DNA of 64,000 nt from Lineus longissimus (Eukaryota > Nemertea > Pilidiophora > Heteronemertea > Lineidae), in NCBI RefSeq assembly GCF_910592395.1, contig NC_088324.1, positions 14,408,953 through 14,472,952 on the forward strand. Direction: 5' to 3'. Both the position numbers and the translations under genes were made by a program. Below the pieces are notes generated by a model. The model saw only the letters and a program-made list of their open reading frames with translations, was not told the DNA's origin and made no database searches. Positions 12,187-25,100 of this stretch are shown piece by piece (the stretch's first letter is position 1; the number at the start of each line of letters is the position of its first letter).

Positions 12187-12355
12187 AGGCGCCGTTACCC
12201 GGCGCCTAGCTGTCCGGTCAACGCCTGAGCCTATCCACGAAGTGGTCGGGCCGTTTGCTGGCAATCGTACGTTATCTTCTGGTCGTCTGCATCTCAGTGT
12301 TCTCCGCAGTGATTTGGTGGGGTCAGGTCACGGACGATATTTGCACCGATTTTAG
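12187..12355 (+). other. CpG-dense open patch, possible terminal exon or TE remnant
   Basis: A strong acceptor-like tract (ttctccctacttgcgtgacag|A) is followed by 169 bases open to a TAG at 12353. The frame includes EPIHEVVGPFAGNRTLSSGR and ends HGRYLHRF. By eye there are about 17 CpGs in this span, while the flanks are CpG-poor. An 8-bp hairpin, aggcgccg-ttacc-cggcgcct (12187-12207), sits at its start. It would be a terminal exon if real, but no upstream exon in the matching phase is visible. A decayed mobile element or a small CpG island explains it equally well. Confidence 0.3.
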
Positions 12356-15300
12356 CAAGTTTTGCCCAGAACTTTGTTAAGAGTGTGGTACATCACGTTT
12401 TCAATTGCACTGGTAATGGGTTTAACTAGTTTCCTTTGCAATACTAAAATCTTGTTGAAGCTGAAACCATCTTCTAAAAATTTCCAGGTTTCGGCCCTAC
12501 TCTGGATACGCCGGAGAACACTGCTGAAGTTGTTACCCGATGTTTGATTTTAGTGTCGACTAACACTGTCTTTGTGAATATTTGTGCATACTATGCTCAT
12601 TAGGTGTCGCTAATTTGTGTGAAGCTGTGATTATTTACACTAAATCGTTTGAAAACAGTGGCAATGGGTTTGCATTAGACGTGTAGGATGAATGTGCTAT
12701 ATTTTTTTCCATGTTTAGAACTAAACAGCATTAGTGTTTATTTCTTGACCATAAAATCTTTTTTGTTGACTCAGCATTGGTCAAGCTCCAGGCTTGAAGA
12801 CGGGAAACATGAGACAAAAAATAAATATATTCGTCCCTTAGATTTATGGCAAATACATCGTGAATGGCTTGCTAAAATGGCTGTTGCAATGTTTTGTGCG
12901 ATCGTGTGCTTCAATGATGTTGCATGAAGTGTTTGCCGAAAGTATAGGGAAAAACATTAATTAGAAGTCCAAGTTCTTAGCCACATTGACATAAGAAACC
13001 CTTAAATACATGTATGTTATGTCCCATAGTATGTCCCAGTCGATTGTTGCATGACTTTTGCCCCCACCCCTCGATTTGACGGACATTTTTGGTGGCCATG
13101 TTTTGTGAGTTGGACTGGCATGATTAGTTAATATGTAACACGTTCAGTGTGAGAGTGGTTTTGAGCATGGTGTTGGTAATGATGCAGCTATTTTTTTCAG
13201 TTCATTTAATTGGTAAATCATCCCCTGAAGGTGGTCAGCAGATCATGTCTAGTATTGTGTTGTTAATTCTGATTGCTGTGCCCTCCCATGTCATGTCGAC
13301 AATCTCCGCCCGGACAAGGATGACAGCGCCTGTCAGCATCTTCAACTGCTAATTTGTCAAGTGTACCCTCTCTGATTTCGGCATAACAATGACCAATCAG
13401 ATGTGATTGTCCCATGCTGTAACCCCAGGTGTGGGAGGCAAGCCTCAAGGACCCCTCATCACGGGAAATCTCAACCTTCTGATTAGTGACGAGTCCATAT
13501 TGTCTCTGACCACCAGTTCAATTGTTCTCTGGACAAATCAGATTTGTCAGTCTCGGGATCTAAAAAAGCGCATTCGGATTTGGCTATCATTGTCTTGTCA
13601 GCTTAAAGTTGTTCATTTCGTAATGTTTATTATCTATGGTCACTTAGATTTTCAGTTCTATTCTTCTTTAGACAAGGTTGGCAGATGACCACAAAAGGTC
13701 TCTCATCAATTATCGTAGTTCTAGAGGTATTGTTCTTCTGTCAGTAAGATGTTTTAGCACCAGCAGGTTCATCAGTATCTTCTGCCAAATCAAATTTCTC
13801 ATTGTAAAAGGTCTGGCATTGTCTTCTATCAAAAAAGGGAAATGAATCAAGTTTGTCCCAGCAAGCTGAAACAGCTGATCACCATATTGACTGCCAGATA
13901 ATTTTAGTGAGCTAGGAAATCCCGACTTTCTTTTACGTCAGTAGTTATTTCACCATTGATCATTCAAAGAGCCATCCAGTTGTAAACTAGATGAATTTGG
14001 CTTGTCAGCTCAAAAAGATCCAATGTAAATTTCATTGTTTGTGGGATTCTTTCCAAAAAATACAGCGAGTTATTCTACTTGTTCTTACAGCCATGGTCAC
14101 TCAAATCCCTAGTCCATTGGCCAATAGATAAATTAGGTTTGTCAGCCCTCAATCCTTAAAGGCTGTCTACTCTCTTCTATGGTTCTACTGTCAGCTCTCG
14201 ATGTTTCTTTAGGATTTGAAGCATTATTCCAGCATCATTTCCTAATTAGATACGGATGTGTCCTCGAGCAATTCATTGGACATGATTTTGTTCATTTCAC
14301 CTGAAGGATAGAGTATTGTGTCCAAAGTCCCCTGGGGGAAAAAGTGTGTTGATTTGGTCCTAAGCTGTTCTTGATTACAATCAGTTTTTGATAGCTGGTA
14401 ATCTTGAAGCTGATCAAGGTGACATCATTTTACCTGAAGGTTAATGTGTGGACTGAATTGTGTTGGATATCCCTTTGGGACAAAAAATCTTGTTAATTTG
14501 GTCTGAAGCTGTTTTAGTTTACAATCAGTTTTGGATAGGAGCTGATGTGATTGATCTAGCTGATATCATCATCCTGGTCTTTTGTTTAGAAAATGATTAT
14601 ATCTGAAGGGGGTGGGGTGTTCAGTGTTCAGTAGTCTGTGCGAAACTTTTACCTATTTTGGTAGTTTCTGATGTTGTGGTATGAAAATGTTACCAGTTTT
14701 AGTTCGATTATATAGCTCTCCTTGGGTCTGGAGGCTGGTAATGCCCTTAAGGTTTTGGTCTATTTGAAAAATGGTGCTTCTGTTTGGTTCTAAATACACC
14801 GCCTTCCTGAGGGCAGAATACTTGGCCCCTGGGTGGTAGGTGGCTGTGCCCTTATTCCTGTTGCTAATTTGGCAGATTCTGTGGGAAGAATAGCTCACTA
14901 ACACATAGCCAGATTGTTGAACTAAACGTGGGAGACCAAAAGGCACAACATTTTTCGGTTTACAAAAACTTAGGACTCAGCATTGGTTGCTGACATTTTA
15001 AGACCATAAATTCCAGTGCATCTCAATCAGAAAAGACCCAAGAAAATAATGCTACCAGTTGTAATACACACCGTCTACTCTACTGCAAAAATATACTTCC
15101 CTGCCATCATTACGAACCAGTAGAACAATCATATCCATTTGCCGATATAACTAAAAGAAGCCACAAGCTGTGAACCTGAACCGCTGCGTTTGTCCCAGGG
15201 TAAACGTTCTGTTACATGTGTATATTGTGCAGTAATAGAAAAACGATAAAAGAAGGTTCCAAGTTAAGCGGATCTCTTGCCTAATTCTGGCATGGATATC

Positions 15301-16372
15301 TCTAACTTGTTGTTCAGAAAGTTCAGTTTGGGGATTGTTATTGGTATGGTTTCTTGTCACTGTCAATGATGGTCAGAAAAGGGTTCCAAGGTCTGTTCCA
15401 AGCAAAGTGTTTCTCCAGTTTCTTGGGTGTCTTGGCATAGATAGCAGTATCCTGCAGAAAGTTGAGCTAGGATGCAGGATGACTTTTGAATTTTAACATT
15501 TCCTTCGACTTTCCTTCGAGGTTTTGTTATGAAACAGTTCCTTCAAAATATGCTCTTTATTGGAAAATAAGGTGACAAGGTTATGTAGTGTTTACCCTTG
15601 AAGGCATAGGCATTCTTACAAAGAATCTCTAAACTGAAATGCACTGAATAATTTACCATGGCAATGGCTTAGTTGGCAAAAAAGTGGCAAAATTAGTTAC
15701 AACTGTATTTGTTTTGGTTTTAACCTGGGTTTTTTTCATGATGTTATAATATACTTTCAAACACCCCAAGCCTAATCATGTTTTTTATGTTTATGAATTC
15801 CACCTATGGCTGTTGCAGACAGTTTTGTTTTGAAATTTGAAATCTTTTGAAAATTTGATATTGAAGCTTCAGGATAACACTGCTGGATGGAAGTATAGTT
15901 GTTACAGAGTTAGCAAAGTCATTGTTTGAAGTTTCAACTACAAAATATAATATTTGGATTAAAAAAGTCCAATTTCTGTTGAACCCACCTACTGGTATAG
16001 ACATTTGTATAGTTACTCTGCACATGACATATTGCTTGACAGACCAGCATTAAGTTCTGACGAGTGGAATAGAAGAGAAGTACACTCAATATTAACAAAA
16101 TATAAACTCGCTATTTGCATTGCTAGACGCAACAATCTTAACAACCTCATACAAATGGCATCACTTGAGCTATCCAAGGTTGTCATGTGTGAAGTGTTTA
16201 TGCTGAAATTGGAAAAATCTAAAATATTCAACAAGGGCAAACTCATTCACATGAAACATTCATCACTAGTGCAACTTGTGTGGATCATTCTGTTGCAGAT
16301 TGCTTCAACAGTGTAAAACATTGAAATGTACAAAACTAGATATAAAACTGATCAATTATCTACATGCATGTT
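12356..16372. other. Non-coding stretch
   Basis: No gene is seen. One degraded tandem duplication (about 14290-14540) is listed separately. A GTTAGT donor-like site on the minus strand near 16960 lies beyond this stretch and has no supporting exon. Confidence 0.5.
14290..14540. repeat. Degraded tandem duplication, period about 144 bp
   Basis: The order acctgaagg - ttgtgt - ccctgggg-like - aaaaa - ttggtc(c)taagctgtt - ttacaatcagttttt - gata is present twice. The acaatcagttttt-like words are at about 14377 and 14521. A partial third start (tctgaaggggg) is near 14600. Confidence 0.6.
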
Positions 16373-16630
16373 AAAGGGACTCTAAAGGCAGCAGCTAGGA
16401 GGCAAGATAAAGTTACACAAAGTCGCCAATAGGGGTCTCCCCCATTGCACAGTACGTCATAATTTTTCACCCTTGTGCGACGAATATATGTAGTACTGAA
16501 TCCAACATATCCAGTCCCCTTACTATACAAGCGAGAATAGTTTCAATGTACGGTGAAATTGGAGAGACCCCTATCAGCGACTTCATGTAACTTGATCTGA
16601 CCTACCTTGCTTGTGCTTATAGTCTCCCTG
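16373..16630. mobile_element. Foldback/MITE element with long inverted arms
   Basis: The left arm (about 16373-16457) and the right arm (about 16546-16630) are inverted copies. The best shared core is aagttac..aagtcgc..ataggggtctc, at 16410-16440 on the left and, reversed, at about 16562-16592 on the right. Similarity of roughly 75-80 percent extends outward to agggactctaa on the left and the reverse of agggagactataa on the right. Arms of about 80 bp around a centre of about 90 bp make this a foldback-type non-autonomous element. The left end reads ttaaagggac, so a TTAA target is possible, but I do not see TTAA at the right end. Confidence 0.7.
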
Positions 16631-17462
16631 TACAGAACCCTAGACCTTTCATGTTCCAACGTAGTCTGGCATAATGCAGATAACATGGACTTGAATATTA
16701 AGCTCTGAAACCACCCCAAGGGCACATATATTTATGAATCTCTGAGACGCTTCATGTTTGATAAGAAATATGTGTTTTAAAGGTGTGCAAACAGCTCAAG
16801 GTTAGTAATCAAGATCGTCACACAGCAGAAGAGAAATACATGAAATATTTTGCTTACAATTAGATTAAAAAGCCTGAAAGTTTAGTTTGTTTAGCGTCGT
16901 CTTGAATTTGGCATGCTTGTTACATGAGTTGTGAGGAAGATGTGATATTTTGTTGTGGACTAACCTGCATCTTTGACGGTGATGTCATAATTGCTGTGCT
17001 TGCTAATCGCATATTGTTTGAAGTTATCAGCATTGCAGTTTTCGCTACCTGAAGACCCCGAATTCTATGTCATAACCGTAACCCCTGTGTACCCCCCTCC
17101 CGCCGCCCGGAAGAAGAGTTGAATTGAGAGAATGCTATCCTGTTATGAGATTGAGAGAAGAAACATTCCCTCAGTACCTGGACTGTCATAACTGGTATGC
17201 TGAAACTGCAATGCTGAAATCCTTCAAAGTCGAATTACGCCATGAATGGTTTCACCTCAAGTTGTCAGTTTCAAAATACGTGTACATGTACATGAAATCA
17301 GTTTTGAAGAAATGTACACCAGGAGCTGACAACCTTGATTGAAACATCCCCATCTTTCCCTGCATGAACTTGAAATGTACAGAATGTCACTTTGATATTT
17401 GTCAGTTGGGCTAATCATATTTGTTTTTCGTGTAATGCGATGAATTTGTCACATTACTTATG
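16631..17462. other. Non-coding stretch
   Basis: No gene is seen. The plus-strand frame at 17124-17342 has no matching splice sites. Confidence 0.5.
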
Positions 17463-17545
17463 ATGTTCCTCTCTTCTCTATTTTAGGTAAGTACCAGTTT
17501 ATTACAAGATCGAGATTTGGGTAGTATGACAGCCGGTGGGTGAGT
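17463..17545 (+). other. Recursive (ratchet) splice site 1 with RS-exon
   Basis: A pyrimidine tract (atgttcctctcttctctatttt) runs into AG at 17485-17486, which abuts GTAAGTACC at 17487. This is a zero-length-exon junction: a strong 3' splice site fused to a consensus 5' splice site. That is the known signature of recursive splicing in long introns of flies and vertebrates. A second donor, GTGG|GTGAGTACG, lies 53 bases downstream at 17540, which would define an RS-exon at 17487-17539 as in the vertebrate exon-definition model. The site is about 14.9 kb from the candidate donor at 2573. Function is inferred from sequence only. Confidence 0.55.
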
Positions 17546-17559
17546 ACGTGAAAGTCTTA

Positions 17560-17800
17560 TCGAGAGGAGCGTTCTCCTAGTTGCTGTATGCTGCAGAAAC
17601 TGATTAGAACTGATAGGATAGGCAACTTATATCGCCGTCGGTTCGATCTAAAAACTGGCATCGTCGAGACCAAGTGGACAATTACACCACATCGACATGA
17701 ACTTTACATTACAGGTCACCGAGATGACAGTAGTAATCTCGCGATAATGGCCGCCCTAGTTCCGGCGGAGTCACTTCCTGTACGATAAAGTAACCAATGA
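17560..17800. promoter_or_regulatory. CpG-rich promoter-like motif cluster just after ratchet site 1
   Basis: CpG-rich sequence with, at 17740-17785, several motifs known from metazoan CpG promoters packed within 46 bases: tctcgcga, atggccgcc (YY1-like), ttccgg and cacttcctg (ETS-like). An ATG in the cluster opens a 13-codon frame, MAALVPAESLPVR, ending at 17788, with no donor in it. The motif families are established; their use here is inference. It could be an intronic promoter or enhancer, or part of a young insertion. Confidence 0.35.
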
Positions 17801-19580
17801 CATGATCGCGACATCTGCTGTTCAGGTTAATGGCTGATTAGATCTTTTTCTTCCTCCTTTTGGTATTGATTGTGAAGAGTGGTTCTCATTGCCATTGTGG
17901 ACATGTCAATTTAAGGATGACGATACCATCTTCGATGGCTTGTCCAAAGTATCCTTCTCAGAATGGATAAGTTAAACATTATGTTAGTCCACGACACTAA
18001 AGGATTGACCATATGTTACTCATTGCCAAAAGGTTGACTGCTTTGAGGTTACATACAGAAAGCAAAATTGCATCGCTTTCCACATCTTGCTTTGTTGGTC
18101 CTGATTGTTCCTTTGCATGGGCCTGTAGTCTCATCAGCCTGTATGTCAAGATGCCCTCACGATGGTCGCTAATCAACTGCTCAGAGCAGCTCCTCGATTA
18201 ACGTTATAAACTCAGTTTCTAACTGTGACGGCCAGGAGAAGTATTGCAGTCAGGTTGCCTGTGTCATTGACAACCCATTTTCTCCTCCATGGCGTCTGAC
18301 ATTGGTGCAGATTTTATGACCAATTTGGGATGCCGCCCAATGGGCAGGGTGGCAAGAATATGATTAGTTTGTCTGGGAACAGACTTACATTATCACGGAT
18401 GCTCGATAAAAGCAATTTTTTCCACCATTACATGGTTTATCACAGTTTTTGTGTGATTTATACAATAAGTGCCGAGACGAAAAAAAGCTTTATTACATTT
18501 CGGTGATTTCTACAGGATATATGCGAACACGTCGCAGCGATTTGTAACACGTTACTTTTGGTGAATATTGCTGTTTTATTGCTCGGAGTCGCAATATAAA
18601 CCATTGTTATGTCGATTTCACGACAGCAAGCAATACATGTGAATGTACTGCTGTTGCAATACTTTGATTTGAGTGGGTTCAACATGTACAAAGTTTCAGT
18701 TACGGTAACCAGTCAATACAAAACACTACGTGGTTGTTACTCATGTGTCAAGTTGAAGTTCATGTTTCTCGAGTTTAAATATCACCGATTCTATTTTGAA
18801 AGTAAATTATCTCTTAAAATAAACACAACATTTCATATTTGAACTTTACAACTCCAAGACTCCAAGCACTCGTCCTCAAAATTCGATTTAACTAGACGTG
18901 TCAAAATATCATAGGGTGTCAGTCAAGAGAAATTGCTTTGGAAAACCTCTGCCCAAAATGTCTTTTGCTTTGCCAATAAGCATTTGTCACAGTCACTTAC
19001 ACTCTGCTGGGAAGTTATCAGACTGATTTAGAGCTCTGAGTCAAGGAACACAATGTCTTTGAACCATGAAGGTGGAGATGGGAACTGCCCGTTAGGTCCT
19101 CACTCCATCTCGAGGCTAGAGCGAAAATGGAACCTGTCAAATTAGCCACTACTCAATACAACAGGGCGAGCTCGAGATGTGAAATTAACTCCCAGTGGAA
19201 TATCTATCTTCTGCTGGAGGCTGAGAAGCAGACGTGATAAGGTGTCGTCTGCAGACCAGAGGCCATCTTAGGCTACAGACCAAAGGCTGCGCTGGGGGCA
19301 GAATCTTTGATTGTGTTGGGAGAATTGATAGTTTTCTCTTGATGAAAAGATACGGGCCACAGTCAATGCAGTGCTCCGTCGACGATAGGATGCAATTGTT
19401 GCTTGGCCGCAATAAATCTGGATATTGCTCCGATCTGATGGCACTAACCCAGGGCACTTTGATCGAAATAGATGATAATTTCGGAAATTGGGGCTATAAA
19501 GAGAATATTGGAATGTGCGAGTAGATGGGTGGTATGCTGCTGAGAGGTCTTGTTCAGGAGCTGTCAAGAAGGATTTGTCG

Positions 19581-19632
19581 CCAAATTAGTACATTCAGTT
19601 GCGAAATTTATACATTTAGTTGCCAAATTTAT
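19581..19632. repeat. 22-bp tandem repeat, about 2.3 copies
   Basis: The words aaattagtacattcagttgc and aatttatacatttagttgcc, followed by aatttatag, form a short diverged tandem array. Confidence 0.7.
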
Positions 19633-20373
19633 AGATGGAGATGTTTCAGTTTCTGCTCGTTGCTTCAAGCGACGCAGAAAGGTTTATTCACTGGCAAATG
19701 CAGTTAAGTGTCATACCTGATGCAACAACAAATCTCTTCAGAATCTGCGTAGGTTTTTCTAACCCTGCCGCCAAAGACGGCACTAGAGACCATCCTACTT
19801 TCTAATTAATTCTCGTTGATTTAAACGCACATCAACTTGAAAAATAGACAGTAATCTCATGGGTGAAATTGATTAATTTTGCAGAATTTATGGTTTCTTA
19901 TTGACAAGTGAAAGAGCAATCTATCGTTTACCTGACGTTGCCATGGTTTTTCGATGTAACAAAATACGGATGGAGTATTCGTTAATTACAGATCTGCTGT
20001 GGCGAGTCTCTTTATCGAAAGCCTACTTTTGTGAGTCAGGTTTTTCAGGTAAACTTTGATTGTAAAGTCAACGTCGAGCGTCATGCCATCTAACATTTAA
20101 AAGTGTTTTAATCTGGACTGTGGCAAGAAATTTAACTTACTGATTCAAATTGTGCACTGTCGACTCAGAATCATCCTCAATTGGTCTACATTGAAAATCA
20201 TGACTTTCGGAGGATGTCAAGGTCACTTTTATCTTCAGAGATGTAATTCAAATCCCCTCACTTTCAAAACAATTGATTCCAACCAACCTATAATTTATAA
20301 CCAACGGGCCCCCCTTTGGAGAACGTGATTCGTGCATGATTTATTAAATTCAAATTGTAATATAATGGAAGTT

Positions 20374-20384
20374 CCCCCCCCCCC
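20374..20384. repeat. Poly-C run, 11 bases
   Basis: Eleven consecutive C residues; the exact length may be unstable or subject to sequencing error. Confidence 0.9.
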
Positions 20385-22173
20385 GGCTGCAATTCCAGGG
20401 TCCATTTGAATAAATGCAGATTGTGCCAAAGGCTGTTTCAAAATGGTAGCCTCTGGCATTTCTTGACCAAAACATTATCAAATGACATGTAATTACGGTA
20501 TCATCAGAGAATCTGTTGGTCATATGATTGAATTATGATCAAATTCTATTTTCAATTATTTGGACATCAATTGTGTTTGTTCTATGAAGTCTTCAGGTGT
20601 ATTTGTTGAGATAGTTGGATTGGTTAAAAACAAAATGTCTACAATCTGTGGCATCAAAAGTGAAATTCAAGATGTTCTATCGATCTGAATTCACCACCTT
20701 GCATTGTCAGCTTACTTCTGAAAGAACATAAATGTTACAGACGAACAACGCCCTTGAAATAAGGTGATGATACCTCCTACTAAGGAGAGATCCAAGTAGA
20801 GCATTTGCCGAGTTAAAATCCATCTCTCAATAAGTTATCTTTCAATTAGTGAAAAAAGACATTTTCTGACAAAGGTGTTATCGATATGACGATCGAGTTT
20901 CCATTTCGATTCCTTTGAAATAATTCAAATCAGGATCTCGATAATGTTTTGATTGTCCTACGCCTAAAGGGCATCGCCATTTCATATTTGTGATGTCAGT
21001 GTTAATTTTATGACTTGAGTCGTGCTTGTAGATTTAGAAAACAGTTTTCAGTATACATAGTTACAGACTGGGCCTTCCAGAGAAATCTGGAGTTGAAGCC
21101 AGGTATTGAAGCGCTTGGCATTTTCAGGTGAACTTCAGGTGGTCTCCTGATTTCAAACACAAATGAACAAACAATTATTTAACAAGGCGTATGGAAATAT
21201 ATGTATATCAGCATCACCCAGGGTGATAGAGCCTTAATAACCTGGTACATATAACTGGGGGAAGTTAACCCTTGGATTTGCTGTCGAAGGGAGTAGGCCT
21301 ACTGGCATTTTCAGATAAACTCCTGGTGGTTAAACTGATCACACGATCAAACAGTTCTTTAGCCAGGCATATCTGTATATACGCAAGTCCATATTGCCCA
21401 GGGTCGAGATCCTGGATACTTAAATGAAATTAACCCATTCATTATTCCACCAAATGAGCAGTATTGATTATCTCCGAGAGACCTATAGCCTCCGGGATTG
21501 AACAGGCTTAACATGCCATTGGATAATCTGGCTAGACTTTGAAATAAACATGGTATTGATACGTTTTACAGGTATTTTATCACAAATATATCATTTGGAT
21601 TACCGATACATTTATGATCTAGTGGTCTCCGTCTATTTTTGACGCACATTGTTTTTGAAAGACAGATTTGAACGTTAATATAGTATGAATTAGGCAAAAA
21701 TGATGCTAGTGGATATTCAAAAATATCAAACAAGCTCAGTTTTAGAATTTAGGTTTTCGTGTAACTTCATTGACTGAACATTTCATGAATTGAAGTATTA
21801 AGTTTGGTAAAAGTCTAACTGTTGATCATCTGATTGAGCATTTCAATGAAATTCCATGGCAATCAAACCACTCCAATGAACCCAGCTCCAAAAATTCTTT
21901 TATGACTGCATTGACTCAATTAAATCAGCAAATTGCTTAATCATAATCTGAGGTAGTTTAATCACCGGCCTATTAATGACATTGAAATGATTTCTCCATA
22001 AAAGTGTAATCTACTTTAGACTGAAACTGTTATACATCTGATACAGAGGAAATGGTGATAGTTTGATGAAATTGATATGACTGAATCAACCATCAATTTT
22101 GATAATGTGATTTCAACTTCAAATTAGTCTAATTGGTTTTGCCCCAGTGGGTAATTCCACCCTAATAGTAACC

Positions 22174-22191
22174 TTGAATTGAATTGAATTG
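22174..22191. repeat. (TTGAA)n short tandem repeat
   Basis: Three and a half TTGAA units. The minus-strand 65-codon frame across it (22119-22316) reads partly through this repeat and through a doubled ccccctgagg, so it is not taken as coding. Confidence 0.85.
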
Positions 22192-25100
22192 TATAGAGTC
22201 CTATTTTCACCAATCCACCGTGCTTCATCCTGTAGAAGTGTATCACAGACATAGCAAACAGCAAATGCTTGAGGGTCGATATGAATATCCCCCTGAGGAT
22301 CCCCCTGAGGTTCCACCCTTCATATTTTTACGCTGAGACACTTCTTCCTAACATTTTGGCTACAACTTGAAAAAGAGTTGTCATGTAACCCAGGCTTGGG
22401 TCCAGGACAGTTGAATACGGGGCCAAAAACAGCCTAATTTTGGTATAACATTGGAAAACTGGACAAAAATCAAAATGGAGGGGGTTATTAGGCTCCCTCT
22501 TGATCATTGCCAGTTTCCATGTGTCTCCTGCAATTCTGTTTCTTCACGATACTATTTCAATTAGGCCTTCATTTTCCATCAACAAATTTAGCCGACTTCT
22601 TGAAACCCATTCCGTGATCGCGAGCCCCCACTTCCCATTCTTGACGACGCAGATCCGTCTCCATCCTATTATTAACCAATCAAAACACTTTCAAGTATTT
22701 TGACGACGTCAATTTTCCGTGTGGAGGTGCGAGTAAATACCTATCTTGCCTCGCTAATGGCTTTCCTCGATCAATTGACAAAGTTTCATCGCATCAATTT
22801 GTCCGCCATGATTCAGGATTTTCGAAATAGTGCTGTTGAGTTTCAACCTTAAAAGAGCAAAAGCTCATGCACTGTCAATGTAGATGATGCACTAGAATTA
22901 CAGTGCATTTCGATATGAAATGCATTAGTTTGTAAATTTCACCTCAGCCTGACCAAAATGTATGTAGCATTACTGTAAATTGTCTATTACTCTTGTTGTT
23001 CAAGTCAATGTAAAATCACTTTACTCCAAGATGGCTTTAACGACAACTATCATACCTGACATTACTGCGAATTGAGCGACGTTTTAATTTGCATGCGAAT
23101 TTACGAGAATGCCTTCACGTTTAAATTTCCCACTGTTGTCTAGAATAATACTCAATGGCACTCAGTTAGTCATTTTCACCTCGAACCATTTCACTTAAAA
23201 ACACTTTTTATTGTAAAATTCTGATATGCGCTACGTTGTCATTTTAGAGTGAATGTGGAACAATTTTGATTTTTTTCACACATTTGTGCGGATTTTAGTT
23301 GAAAGAATCTGCAGAACTTTTATTAGCAAAGGTTTTATAATGCATTTCAGTCGCAATTTCTGAGTCACATTCTGGTGCAAATTTGACATAAAATGTTGAA
23401 AGTTGGAAAGTCAGTCTCACTTAAGTAGCACTAGTCACGACAGTAACCACGGTATGTAAACTTGGTTTAGCCCTTCTTATAAATTTGTCAGAAATTGTTC
23501 TCTTCCATCATAGTTCTCTAAAATCTTCAAGAAAGTTGTCTCAATTTGTTTAGGCGCCAAAGGCCCTACAAAAAGCACTTTTGCAAAAAGATTTTTAGAC
23601 CCTTTCCACAACCACATGAACCATTGATATCTACCTAATATCTAACAATCTCGCCGTTATCCTCTTCCACTTTGAACTTATCAATTTCCAACGATTCTCA
23701 TCGTCCAAAAAGTGATCCAATCCATCCTTCCAATCAAGAGAAGCTGTCCACTTTTTTCCGCCAAAGTAGATCACAACTCATATCACCACTCAAGACATCA
23801 AACCTTTCATCTTTTATTGTCCAACTCTAAAAAATATAAAAAATCTCTGATAACCGTAATCAAATTCTACCCTCATATTCCCATTGCTTTCTTCCAACTT
23901 TTCTCCGATGCTCATACGTAGCGTTTAGTGGCCGCCATTGCAAGTTCAAAGGGACTCGGACCAAATCCGATTAGCTGGGTCTGTAACGTTAGTCGTCAGG
24001 TTGTCGCCAGGTCTGAGCAGTCTTGTTAAATCAAGAGCCCTCAATCACGTCCCAGGTGATTGAATTATTGCGCCGACGGACTTCGGTAACCGTGTCGATA
24101 TTGAATGAAGCGATGCATTCTTGGGTTGAATATTGCCACGTCAATTGTTCAGATGGTCATACAACCCTTTGCTTGTGATTCGTTCTCTTGGCTATTGGTG
24201 CTGCGTGGAGGAAATGCCAATATGAATAGGGGCCCTACTGATTATGTTAGTCGATTTCCTATGGTTTTTTTTCCATGATTGCTTTACTTTGAGCACTATT
24301 TCATGATGTTTACCAAGTCTCTTACCATGTCTCAAGCAGAATGTGTAGCATTCAGGTGATGTATGCTCAGCGATGAGATTTTTCCATGGCAACACCTCAT
24401 TTCCATTTGTGTCCCTTCTGCAAAAGTTTTATCAGACAATTTCAAATGCAGCTCTACCATGCCATTTCTGTACTTTCCTTGACCGCTACTTCACTACCCG
24501 AGGCAAACTGCAACGTAGACGAAAGGCACCTCTTTGCTGCAGTTTCTTGAACACAGGAACCATGACCCTACACATCTCCTTTGTCTATAGTCTATACTGT
24601 ACACCATGAACTGTGAAGCATAACGCTTGCCTTCTTGACCGATTCAAGCTGCTTCCTCAGGAAACACCGCCAAACAAAGGCAAACAGTAACCAGATCGCA
24701 CTGTCGATTACATGTCAGGGAACCAGTCTCTTCATCTTATCATGCGCCATCAACAAACCCCCGCCTCCCTCGTGACATTTGGTGTGCACGATTAGGGGTG
24801 AGTGGATCAAATTTGCCGCCAAGAGAGAATCGGCACCAAGTCTTTGTTGTGTCTTTATAATGATATGGCTGTGGTGTTGTGGTTTCTTGTGTTGGTAAAG
24901 CTTGAGGATATTGAAGCAGATTAAGCAAACATGGAGTCAAGATGTTCTTTCTGTCAAATGCACTTCTAATAGTTTCTTTCTGTCAAGGAATTCAAAAATA
25001 ACTGAACTGGCCTTTTCATGGCTAAGCGACTTTGGCTGGGTTGTCTGAGGTAGGGTCAGTATTGTTCTATACAATAATATGATAATAATGCGATGAACTG

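Noticed and set aside
20025-20060. Third recursive junction (tttttcag|gtaaac)
   Set aside because: The donor half is weak (GTAAAC), the pyrimidine tract is short, and no RS-exon donor follows.
22119-22316. 65-codon minus frame with EPQGDPQGD start
   Set aside because: It begins in a doubled ccccctgagg and crosses a TTGAA repeat; repeat-derived.
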